From contig CAYGWQ010000109.1 of NCBI GenBank assembly GCA_964353465.1, positions 1-15,596 of the forward strand: a stretch of DNA of 15,596 nucleotides, written 5' to 3'. The notes beneath the pieces were generated by a model. The model was not told the DNA's origin. It saw nothing but the letters and a program-made list of their open reading frames with translations, and made no database searches. The position numbers and the translations under genes are program-made. Of this stretch, positions 7,948-13,913 are shown piece after piece (within the stretch, counting starts at the first letter, position 1; each line of letters starts with the position of its first letter). This stretch comes from JAFNAG01 sp964353465 (GTDB lineage: Bacteria > Acidobacteriota > UBA6911).

Positions 7948-8012
7948 CTTATACCTTGGAGATAGGTCCGTGTCAGTTCAGTACAGCTCACACGTATGGT
8001 CAAGATTGCTCA
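7948..8012 (-). promoter_or_regulatory. Shared promoter module, copy A (Thivi_2564-type gene)
   Basis: Read on the minus strand: upstream block at 8012-7971 with TGAGC-N5-TGACC-N7-TGAGC-N5-TGAAC, -35 CTGACA (7976-7971), 17-bp spacer, -10 TATAAG (7953-7948). Predicted transcription start is near 7941, about 230 bases before the membrane-peptide gene. The similarity to copy D continues about 25 bases further upstream (8013-8037). Confidence 0.8.
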
Positions 8013-8060
8013 CCCCGGTCAATGAAGGACAACGGCACTATCTTTTGAAGGAGTGAATAA

Positions 8061-8225
8061 CTGCAAGTGGCTCGAATCTTCGGATTCGCCTTTATGTAAG
8101 CCGCGCTCGATGCGGTCATGAAGCACAAGCCTCATGCCAGTGCCAAGGTTGATAAGGTGGATGAGATCCCCTTCGACTTCAACCGCAAGCTCCCTTCGGT
8201 TGCGGTGCGAGCGGGTGACCCTTGG
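8061..8225 (+). pseudogene. Relic of a P-type cation-transport ATPase (nucleotide-binding domain fragment)
   Basis: On the plus strand, from 8100 the frame reads AALDAVMKHKPHASAKVDK, then VDEIPFDFNRKLPSVAV. The block LDxA(I/V)..H ... KVDEIPFDFxRKxxSV is characteristic of the nucleotide-binding domain of P-type ATPases, especially the MgtA and H+/Ca2+ classes. Upstream residues in the same frame are separated by an in-frame TAA at 8097-8099, and the frame ends at 8285 without any other ATPase domain. Only about 50 codons are recognisable, so this is a decayed fragment rather than a gene. It overlaps an antisense open frame (8019-8270) that I regard as a shadow. Confidence 0.55.
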
Positions 8226-8233
8226 AGGCCGGC

Positions 8234-8258
8234 CCGCACAAAGAGAAGGTTTGTGCGG
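8234..8258. other. Perfect 9-bp hairpin
   Basis: CCGCACAAA (8234-8242) and TTTGTGCGG (8250-8258) form a perfect stem with a 7-base loop. No T-run follows on either strand, so it is not a standard intrinsic terminator. It lies between the ATPase relic and the 3' end of the OmpA-family gene and may act as an RNA structure on transcripts reading leftward from ompA. Confidence 0.5.
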
Positions 8259-8360
8259 ATCGGACTCCAATTGGTCCGGCGTTGACGTTATGAGAAGAAG
8301 ATCTTGAGTAACTCATAAGTCGGTTCGCCGTTCTTCAAGCAACGATAAGGTCTCCCCGTC

Positions 8361-10115
8361 TTACCGGCGCCCACCTGGTGAAGCGCTCTGTGCACCAATG
8401 ATTTCGCCGGATACGATAAGTTCTACGCGACGATTCAGCTGGCGGCCTGCGGCGGTATTGTTTGAGGCTATGGGCTTGGTCTCGCCGAGCCCTTTGGCCG
8501 GGACCGAATTCATCGCCGACATCCCCTGTTGGATAAGATAGTCGCGCACCGATCCGGCTCGCTGCTCGGACAGGGTCTGGTTGTACGCGTCACCACCTAC
8601 ACTATCGGTATGGCCTTCGACCTCCAGCCTTAAGCCCGGGTGTCCCAGGATTATGCCGGCCACTTTGGCCAACCTCTCACGCGCCAGGGGCCGTAGGTTA
8701 TACTGGGCCGTGTCGAAGAGAACATCCGACATATTAATGATGAGCCCGCGGGCGGTATCGCGAGTTTCCAGAACCAGGTTAAGCTGGGTCAACAGCTGAG
8801 TGCGCAGTTCGGCCTTTTCAGCCTCTGCCTTCCGCCGTAGACGGTCGGCTTCCTGAGCGGCCAGCTGAGTCCTGTCGGCTTCGGCTTGCGCTGCCGCGCG
8901 CGCTGCCCGCTCGGCTTCGGCCTGAGCGGCAACTCGTGCAGCATCGTTCGCGAGTTTGAGGCGTTCGGCTTCGGCCTGAGCGGCAACTCGTGCAGCATCG
9001 TTCGCGAGTTTGAGGCGGTCAGCATCGGCCTGAGCGGTGGCTCGTGCGGCATCGTTCACGAGTTTGAGTCGGTCAGCATCGGCCTGAGCGGCGATACGTG
9101 CTGCCTCTGCCTCCCGTTTGATCCTCGCAGTTTCAGACTGGTCAGCGGCGCTTTTGGCTTCAGCTTGCGCTCTCAGGCGTGCCTCGGCCTCGGTTTCCGC
9201 TCTCAGATTCGCCTCCCGGTTGATCCCCGCCTGGCGTTCGCGCGCCACGCGCGCTTCCTCCTGTCGCGTCACCGCGATGGCCCTGGAGTCTTCCGCGGTC
9301 TGCACCGCCTCCCGCGCGGCCATCGTCACCGGTTTGCGTCCCGCTTTGCGCGCCTGGTAGGCCTCGGCCTGCTGCAGGGAATTTTCGGCCTTCGCGAAGG
9401 TGTCGGCGGCAAACTGCTCTGCACCGCTGGCCCGCGCGATCTGGACGGCGTTGCGCGCTTCATAGAGTTCCAGCGGCATCTTCCGATCCATTTTCAGTGC
9501 CAGAGGATTCACCAAATGCTCATACTGGCCTCGCTGCAGCAGCTCATACTTGGCATCTATCGCTTCGATTTTGCCCACCGTGTTCGTGCGCACCGCGTTT
9601 TCCATCACGACCAGGTTGCTCGGCATCGTCACCGCGAAGTAGGGCTCCGCTGTCACTGCAAGTCCGAAAACCTGCAATTCGGTGGTCACGTTCAGCTTGC
9701 CACTGGTTCCATTTAATAGAACCTCGCCCAGGTTGGATGTGCGGCCTTCGGGGGTGATGGCCCACAGCACGTACGTGAGGTATTCCGCCCCGTACCTGTT
9801 GGCGGGTTGCAGTTTATCGAATTCCACTTCGATCTCGATGTAGCCCTGCTTGCTCTCCACTTTGGCCTCGCCGTGGGCGTTCGGCAGGAGATCGGTGCCG
9901 CGGAAATCGATCTTGGTAGCGCCGCTGCGGTGTTGGTAATTGATCGCTTTCATGGTCCGCTCCGTCACCGTGATGCGATAAATGGGCATCGTACTGCTTT
10001 GGCTGAGAACCGACTGCTGATTCGGATTCCCCGCCTGCGGTGTCTTTGCGGCCAGTAATCCGCATGATAAGCCGCATGACACCAGAAACATGTTAATGAT
10101 CTTCATTTTCCTCAT
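8361..10115 (-). CDS. OmpA-family outer-membrane/peptidoglycan-binding protein with a long helical Ala/Glu-rich region
   Basis: 584 residues. The N-terminus (hydrophobic IINMFLVSCGLSCGLLAA) is a signal peptide; LVSC at residues 11-14 could be a lipobox, though cleavage after the Ala-Ala near 23 is equally possible. Residues about 40-180 are a beta-rich domain. A DUF4398-like helical segment follows (about 218-270). Residues about 270-445 are a long charged Ala/Glu/Arg coiled coil including 18-residue tandem repeats (AQAEAERLKLANDAARVA type). The C-terminal OmpA domain (about 458-572) has DVLFDTAQYNLRP, VEGHTDSVGGD, LSEQRAGSV and NRRVEL, the residues that bind diaminopimelate in peptidoglycan. 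It should anchor the envelope to the cell wall, with the helix spanning the periplasm. Promoter module B lies about 220 bp upstream. No terminator was seen after the stop. Confidence 0.92.
   Translation of the reverse strand: MRKMKIINMFLVSCGLSCGLLAAKTPQAGNPNQQSVLSQSSTMPIYRITVTERTMKAINYQHRSGATKIDFRGTDLLPNAHGEAKVESKQGYIEIEVEFDKLQPANRYGAEYLTYVLWAITPEGRTSNLGEVLLNGTSGKLNVTTELQVFGLAVTAEPYFAVTMPSNLVVMENAVRTNTVGKIEAIDAKYELLQRGQYEHLVNPLALKMDRKMPLELYEARNAVQIARASGAEQFAADTFAKAENSLQQAEAYQARKAGRKPVTMAAREAVQTAEDSRAIAVTRQEEARVARERQAGINREANLRAETEAEARLRAQAEAKSAADQSETARIKREAEAARIAAQADADRLKLVNDAARATAQADADRLKLANDAARVAAQAEAERLKLANDAARVAAQAEAERAARAAAQAEADRTQLAAQEADRLRRKAEAEKAELRTQLLTQLNLVLETRDTARGLIINMSDVLFDTAQYNLRPLARERLAKVAGIILGHPGLRLEVEGHTDSVGGDAYNQTLSEQRAGSVRDYLIQQGMSAMNSVPAKGLGETKPIASNNTAAGRQLNRRVELIVSGEIIGAQSASPGGRR
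8911..9103 (-). repeat. 54-bp tandem repeat inside the OmpA-family gene
   Basis: Three full units (8911-8964, 8965-9018, 9019-9072) and a partial fourth (9073-9103) repeat with a period of exactly 54 bp, or 18 codons. The first two units are nearly identical in DNA, the third is more diverged. They encode the Ala/Glu-rich helical rod, so changes in copy number would alter its length without breaking the frame. Confidence 0.85.
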
Positions 10116-10335
10116 AGGTCCATTCCTTTTGGAAGCACGACATGCTCGGTTAATAACTCCTTACCGGCGGCCTTTGACTCCTCATGCCGAGCGCTTGTTT
10201 GACAAAAAGAGCAGCTCCGCGGCCGCGTCGAACGAGGCTGATCAATCTGGTGACCACATCCCGCTGTCCTCCGGCCTCTTAATCGAGACAAGCGCGTGAT
10301 CATCCGGCTCTTGGCAGGCATCTCGAGGCCAGGTT

Positions 10336-10400
10336 TTTATACCTTGAGGTTAGTTGCGTGTCAGTTCTGTACTGCTCACACCTACGGTCAAGATTGCTCA
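10336..10400 (-). promoter_or_regulatory. Shared promoter module, copy B (OmpA-family gene)
   Basis: Read on the minus strand: 42-bp block at 10400-10359 with the four TGARC/TGAMC-type repeats (the last reads AGAAC), -35 CTGACA (10364-10359), 17-bp spacer, -10 TATAAA (10341-10336). The predicted start near 10329 leaves a leader of about 210 bases before the ATG at 10115. No gene is supported in that leader. Confidence 0.8.
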
Positions 10401-10793
10401 TACCGGTTGATGGGGGAAATACCAGTGCAGGCGGGGTGGTGTATCTGTTTAGCCCTGTGGTCAGAGAGATGTCCTTTAACAGCAAAAAGCTGCCACGGAT
10501 TTCAGGGATTTCACGGATTTTGTGAAGGCACTACCAAAAGGCGGTGTTTCTTGCAGCCTCCAGGATGCAGGCAAAGACGACGACATCATTTGGTGGGCCT
10601 CGATACGCGCATGCACTATGCATATGAATTCGTGAAATCCGTGGAATCCGTGGCTGCTTTTGAAGGGGCCAAACAGTTACGGGGTGGAGCGTGGCTTCAT
10701 CGAGTTTCCGCGCTGACGGGAGAGATTGCGAAGCGTGGGATGACATGAAGCTACAGAGGATGTGTCATCGATGTGGTCGCCCTTTTTCGGCAA
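10401..10793. other. Intergenic region between divergent promoter modules B and F
   Basis: The stretch between the two divergent module copies holds the inverted-repeat element at 10492-10654 and no supported gene. The open frame covering it on the plus strand (10296-10748) runs straight through promoter module B and the inverted repeat, lacks a ribosome-binding site and has no recognisable motif. Confidence 0.5.
10492..10654. repeat. Inverted-repeat element with GGATTTCACGG arms
   Basis: The 24-base arm at 10492-10515 matches the reverse complement of 10631-10654 at 22 of 24 positions, enclosing 115 bp. Each arm itself contains internal GGATT repeats (GCCACGGATT then GGATTTCACG). Just outside both arms an AAAAGC-like stretch extends the symmetry. 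This kind of ATCCGTG-rich repeat is common between genes of several soil phyla. It could be a REP/MITE-like element; no transposase is encoded. Confidence 0.6.
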
Positions 10794-10858
10794 CGAGCAA
10801 TTCTGACCACAGGTATGAGCGGTATTGAACTGACGCCGAATTACCCCAATGATACAAA
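10794..10858 (+). promoter_or_regulatory. Shared promoter module, copy F (crystallin-type gene)
   Basis: Plus strand: block 10794-10835 begins CGAGC instead of TGAGC but keeps TGACC, TGAGC and TGAAC at the same spacing. The -35 is CTGACG (10830-10835), the spacer is 17 bp and the -10 is TACAAA (10853-10858). The predicted start near 10865 leaves about 135 bases before the ATG at 11001. It is the most diverged copy together with C. Confidence 0.7.
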
Positions 10859-11000
10859 GAGAGTGCCTTTATTTGCCGACCAGGATCCGGCGAGGCGTAC
10901 AACCATTGGTAAACGGGGTGCTAAAAATCACAATCCGGGTTGCCGCACTGATCCGGCTAAGAGAGGTCATCACATCCGCAAGAGCGAAGGAGAGACGACT

Positions 11001-11960
11001 ATGAAACGAGCGCTTGGATTCGCCTACCTGGCCCTTGTTGTTTTGGGCCTGATTCACGTCCTCAGTCCCCGGCTGGAGGCCCAGAACCGCATCCGGAACG
11101 GAAGCAATCAGCCTCGAGACGGAGCGTGTTTTTACCTGGACGCGGGCTACCGCGGCGACAGCTTCTGTATGAACGCCGGCGAAAGCCGGCGGAATGTGGG
11201 AGACCGCTTTAACGACAAGATTTCATCTGTCCGGGTCTTCGGCAGAGCCCAAGTCATTGTTTACGAGCATGAGAACTTCGGCGGTGCCAGCAGGACTTTT
11301 GCCGGTGGCGTGTCGAATCTGCAGGACTGGAACGATAAAATCACCGCCGTCCAGGTTCAGTCCGACCGGATAGGATTCAGCGGCAGTGGCAGCGAATCTC
11401 AAAACGGCGTCTGTTTTTACCTGGACGCTGACTACCGCGGAGAGAAGTTCTGTGTCAATGGCGATGAGAGTCAACAGAATCTCGGAGAGCACTACAACGA
11501 CAGGATCTCATCCATCCGGATCTTTGGAAGGGCCGAGGTAACAGTCTACGACGATGAAAACTTCAACGGCTCGCGCCAGACTTTCCGACAGGATGTGCCG
11601 AATCTGCGTAACTGGAACGACAGAATCACCTCCTTCCAGGTCACCGGAGGCCAATACGGAGGGCAGTACGAAGGCCAGTACGGAGGCCGGGGCGGCGGTT
11701 ACGAACCTCGCAATGGGGCGTGTTTCTACCTGGACGCGGACCACCGCGGCGACAGCTTCTGTATGAACGCCGGCGAGAGCCAGCGGAATGTGGAAGACCG
11801 CTTTAACGACAAGATTTCATCTGTCCGGGTCTTCGGCAGAGCCCGGGTAGTCGTTTACGAGAATGAGAACTTCGGCGGTGCCAGCAGGACTATTGCCGGC
11901 GGCGGGATGTCGAACCTGGGAAATTTCAACGACAAGATCTCGTCCATCGAGGTGAGGTGA
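11001..11960 (+). CDS. Secreted beta/gamma-crystallin (peptidase inhibitor I36-like) protein with three repeats
   Basis: 319 residues from the ATG at 11001, which has AGGAG 8-9 bases upstream and starts a clear signal peptide (MKRALGFAYLALVVLG, cleavage likely after LEA near 27). The upstream in-frame ATG at 10773 lies before promoter module F and is not used. Three crystallin-type modules follow (about 41-120, 136-216, 239-319), each with ACFYLD or VCFYLD, two cysteines and two Greek-key halves (YEHENFGG type). Five of six half-motifs keep the calcium-binding pattern N-D-x-I-S/T-S (NDKISS, NDRISS, NDRITS); the sixth reads NDKITA. A Gly/Gln/Tyr-rich linker lies at about 217-237. Likely exported, calcium-stabilised and envelope or extracellular. 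Protease inhibition is possible by family resemblance but unproven. Confidence 0.88.
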   Translation: MKRALGFAYLALVVLGLIHVLSPRLEAQNRIRNGSNQPRDGACFYLDAGYRGDSFCMNAGESRRNVGDRFNDKISSVRVFGRAQVIVYEHENFGGASRTFAGGVSNLQDWNDKITAVQVQSDRIGFSGSGSESQNGVCFYLDADYRGEKFCVNGDESQQNLGEHYNDRISSIRIFGRAEVTVYDDENFNGSRQTFRQDVPNLRNWNDRITSFQVTGGQYGGQYEGQYGGRGGGYEPRNGACFYLDADHRGDSFCMNAGESQRNVEDRFNDKISSVRVFGRARVVVYENENFGGASRTIAGGGMSNLGNFNDKISSIEVR

Positions 11961-12075
11961 ACCGAGAAGGGTCGTGAGCGCTGGAGTCGCGACCGTCAGG
12001 GAGTGGAAATCCATGGAACGGGACCTGTGATTTTTCGCCAGGCATTGTAGTTACCACTTCTGCGAAGGAGTTACT

Positions 12076-12522
12076 ATGAACGAAGTTAGCCTACCCAAAC
12101 CGGTTAGGACAACCTCCTCAATACGTCGGGTAATCATCCATGCTGCCTTGTTGCTTGTCGGCTTCCTGTTCGGCTTCGTCCCAATGTGGCTCAAGTCTCG
12201 CGAATGCTCCGGTAGTCTATCTCAGGCAGAGCACCAGTTAAACATTGGCAGGATAGAAAACGGGCTTGCATCCGCGGCAATCGACGCGCGGCGGGGAGCT
12301 TATGAGCCGGCCCGTCAAGCTGCCAGTAACTTTTTTACGTCCCTACGGGCAGAAATGGACAGAGGGAATGATTCGGCCTTCTCGCAAGCACAAAGAGAGG
12401 GGTTACAGCCTGCGTTTGCCGGACGAGATGAGATCATCACGCTGCTTGCTCGCAGTGAACCTGCTGCCGCAGACCGGTTGTCTGATCTGCATTTCTCATA
12501 TCGCAAGATCATAAACAGGTGA
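12076..12522 (+). CDS. Single-pass membrane-anchored protein of unknown function
   Basis: 148 residues; GGAG sits 6 bases before the ATG. One transmembrane helix (about 20-40, HAALLLVGFLFGFVPMWL) follows a short basic N-terminus. The rest is a helical, probably periplasmic domain with SLSQAEHQLNIGRIENGLAS, ARRGAYEPARQAASNFF, and a C-terminal SDLHFSYRKIINR. I do not recognise a named family. The heptad-like helices suggest a scaffold or adaptor rather than an enzyme. It begins 115 bp after the crystallin stop on the same strand, with no intervening module copy or clear terminator, so both may share promoter F. Confidence 0.8.
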   Translation: MNEVSLPKPVRTTSSIRRVIIHAALLLVGFLFGFVPMWLKSRECSGSLSQAEHQLNIGRIENGLASAAIDARRGAYEPARQAASNFFTSLRAEMDRGNDSAFSQAQREGLQPAFAGRDEIITLLARSEPAAADRLSDLHFSYRKIINR

Positions 12523-12612
12523 CAGGGTTGTCCTTCGCCAACTACACCAAAGTTAGCCGGCAGCTCTGCGATGCGGCCCTTGCCTACCTGGCGGACAGGC
12601 TCCTGGCCGGAA

Positions 12613-12677
12613 TGAGCAATGTTGACCAGACTTGTGAGCCGTACTGAACTGACACGCGAATTAATCCGCGGTATTAG
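12613..12677 (+). promoter_or_regulatory. Shared promoter module, copy E (archaemetzincin)
   Basis: Plus strand: block 12613-12654 with TGAGC-N5-TGACC-N7-TGAGC-N5-TGAAC, -35 CTGACA (12649-12654), 17-bp spacer, -10 TATTAG (12672-12677). The predicted start is near 12684. The module overlaps the first 20 codons of the long open frame beginning at 12619, so translation of the protease must begin further down. Confidence 0.78.
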
Positions 12678-13044
12678 AGGTGTGCTCCGAGTTGTCCGCC
12701 GGAATCTGGTGGGAGAAGGAAAAATTGAGGACTGGGGGGTAATTGGCGTGGCGGAGGCATCGGGAAAAGCATGTGTCATTTCCTCCTATCGCTGCAAAAT
12801 GGGCGCAAAGGATCAGCTTCAGGCACGTATTCGTCTGGCCAAGGTGGCAGTGCATGAGCTTGGCCACACGCTCGGACTAGACCACTGCTCTGCCGTGGGG
12901 TGTCTGATGCAGGATGCCCGGGGACGCGTGTCCACCTGCGACGGCGAGTTCGATTTGTGCGCACGCTGCCGGAGCCAGCTGAAGGCGCAAGGGCATACTC
13001 TGCCGGATAACCCCGGCATTCCCTGGTCTCGCATTGACACTTAA
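12619..13044 (+). CDS. Archaemetzincin-like zinc metalloprotease, apparently lacking its N-terminus
   Basis: The frame is open from 12619 (141 codons). Its catalytic signature is HELGHTLGLDHC from residue 79, then four residues, CLM, 16 residues and CARC. This is the archaemetzincin pattern HExxHxxGx3Cx4CxM...CxxC (usual last spacing 17). Upstream, DWGVIGVAEASGKACVISSYR also fits bacterial members. The first 20 codons are promoter module E, so the real start is probably a GTG downstream: 12682, 12709, or 12748 (GGGGGG 8 bases before it). That leaves about 99-120 residues, much shorter than I would expect (roughly 180 or more), and the usual N-terminal half is missing. It may be a minimal protease or a truncated gene. 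Its stop overlaps that of the convergent Crp/Fnr 3. Confidence 0.75.
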   Translation: MLTRLVSRTELTRELIRGIRGVLRVVRRNLVGEGKIEDWGVIGVAEASGKACVISSYRCKMGAKDQLQARIRLAKVAVHELGHTLGLDHCSAVGCLMQDARGRVSTCDGEFDLCARCRSQLKAQGHTLPDNPGIPWSRIDT

Positions 13045-13700
13045 TCGTGCAGGACCACGCTGAGGAGGCCACTGTGAACCGTCAACCCATCGTTCTCGCT
13101 GTAGCCGATAAAGCCTAGCTTCCGGAACTTATTCATGAAATGACTGACCCGCGACCGGGTGGTGCCAATCATTTGGGCCAGGTTATCCTGACTGACTTCC
13201 GGAAGCACAAGTTCGGCTCTGCTTTCCTTGCCAAAATGAGCGAGCAGCAAGAGGATCCGCGCGAGACGCTTTTCGCTAGAATTAAAAAGCTGGTCCACGA
13301 GATCCGCTTCGTATCGGATGTTGCGTGAGAGCAAATGCGCGACGAACAATTCCGAAATCTCGTGCCTCTCGTGAAGCATGCGCAGCATCAGCAACTTCTC
13401 GATCCGGAAGAGACTGCAATCTGTGACCGTTGTGGCCGTTGACATGCGCAACGGCTGACCTGCGAGGCATCCCTCGCCGAGGAAGTCGCCGGCACTCAGT
13501 GTGGCGACGATCGCTTCCTTGCCGTGCTGGGAGATAACCGAGAGCTTCACCTTGCCTTTTCGAAGATAGAATATGCAATCCGCGGGTTGTCCTTGATCGA
13601 AGATGCGCCGGTCGGCGCTGTATTCGGCAACGGTTTTCCCGCGGGAGAGTCCAGCGAGCAGGGCTTCCCAATCGACAGGCGCGCTTTTCACTTTTGACAT
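13041..13700 (-). CDS. Crp/Fnr-family transcriptional regulator 3
   Basis: 219 residues, MSKVKSAPVDWE at the start, with GGGAG 7 bases before the ATG. Barrel (about 20-130), dimer helix and helix-turn-helix (about 171-193, GTTRSRVSHFMNKF) are intact; no Fe-S cysteine cluster. Closest in overall sequence to paralogue 1 (about three quarters identical by eye). It is the only one of the three driven by the shared promoter module (copy C), and it has a palindrome at its predicted transcription start. It may therefore belong to the regulon and feed back on it or on itself. Its stop codon overlaps the convergent protease stop by 3 bases, leaving no room for a terminator between them. Confidence 0.93.
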   Translation of the reverse strand: MSKVKSAPVDWEALLAGLSRGKTVAEYSADRRIFDQGQPADCIFYLRKGKVKLSVISQHGKEAIVATLSAGDFLGEGCLAGQPLRMSTATTVTDCSLFRIEKLLMLRMLHERHEISELFVAHLLSRNIRYEADLVDQLFNSSEKRLARILLLLAHFGKESRAELVLPEVSQDNLAQMIGTTRSRVSHFMNKFRKLGFIGYSENDGLTVHSGLLSVVLHD

Positions 13701-13739
13701 GACAAGCTCCCTTTATTTGCTGAAGGCGAACTGAGATAC

Positions 13740-13755
13740 CCGGATAGATATCCGG
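13740..13755. promoter_or_regulatory. Perfect palindrome and direct repeat at the Crp/Fnr 3 transcription start
   Basis: CCGGATA-GA-TATCCGG is a perfect 7-bp inverted repeat. It also forms a direct repeat: CCGGATAGA occurs at 13740 and again at 13752. The site coincides with the start predicted from copy C (near 13755), a position suited to repression. Autoregulation is an inference. Confidence 0.45.
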
Positions 13756-13761
13756 ATAGAA

Positions 13762-13826
13762 AGGTTACCCCTGTGGGATACGCGTGTCCGTTCCGTATTG
13801 CTCACAGACATGGTCAATACTGCTCA
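13762..13826 (-). promoter_or_regulatory. Shared promoter module, copy C (Crp/Fnr regulator 3)
   Basis: Read on the minus strand: block 13826-13785 with TGAGC, TGACC, TGAGC and GGAAC at the conserved spacings, -35 CGGACA (13790-13785), 17-bp spacer, -10 TAACCT (13767-13762). The core boxes are the weakest of the six copies, which would suit dependence on an activator. The leader to the ATG at 13700 is about 55 bases. Confidence 0.72.
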
Positions 13827-13913
13827 TGATTGTTTAGCGAGGGGAGACTTCAGTGAGAGGAATCATATGCGTTCAGTTAGTCCCAATTACGAATATCCGG
13901 GCAGGACGGTACC

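Noticed and set aside
7948..8012. Sigma-54 promoter or Crp dyad as explanation of the repeated module
   Set aside because: No GG-N10-GC pattern at -24/-12 and no TGTGA-N6-TCACA dyad; the 17-bp spacing and TATAAG-like box fit sigma-70-type recognition.
8019..8270. 83-codon minus-strand frame upstream of module A
   Set aside because: It overlaps module A's upstream extension and is antisense to the P-type ATPase relic, whose plus-strand motif is much more convincing.
8886..9716. 276-codon open frame on the plus strand opposite the OmpA-family gene
   Set aside because: It mirrors the Ala/Glu-rich repeat region of a well-supported gene on the other strand; no ribosome-binding site or domain is visible.
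10112..10321. 69-codon minus-strand frame whose TGA overlaps the OmpA ATG
   Set aside because: The stop-start overlap is attractive, but there is no ribosome-binding site, the start lies only about 8 bases after the predicted transcription start, and the composition is basic and low in structure.
10296..10748. 150-codon plus-strand frame
   Set aside because: It runs through promoter module B and the inverted repeat, and its composition looks random.
12519..12647. GTG-started 42-residue frame overlapping the stop of the membrane-anchored gene
   Set aside because: The GTGA overlap suggested coupling and the sequence looks helical, but its last codons are promoter module E and no family is recognised. 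It could be a remnant.
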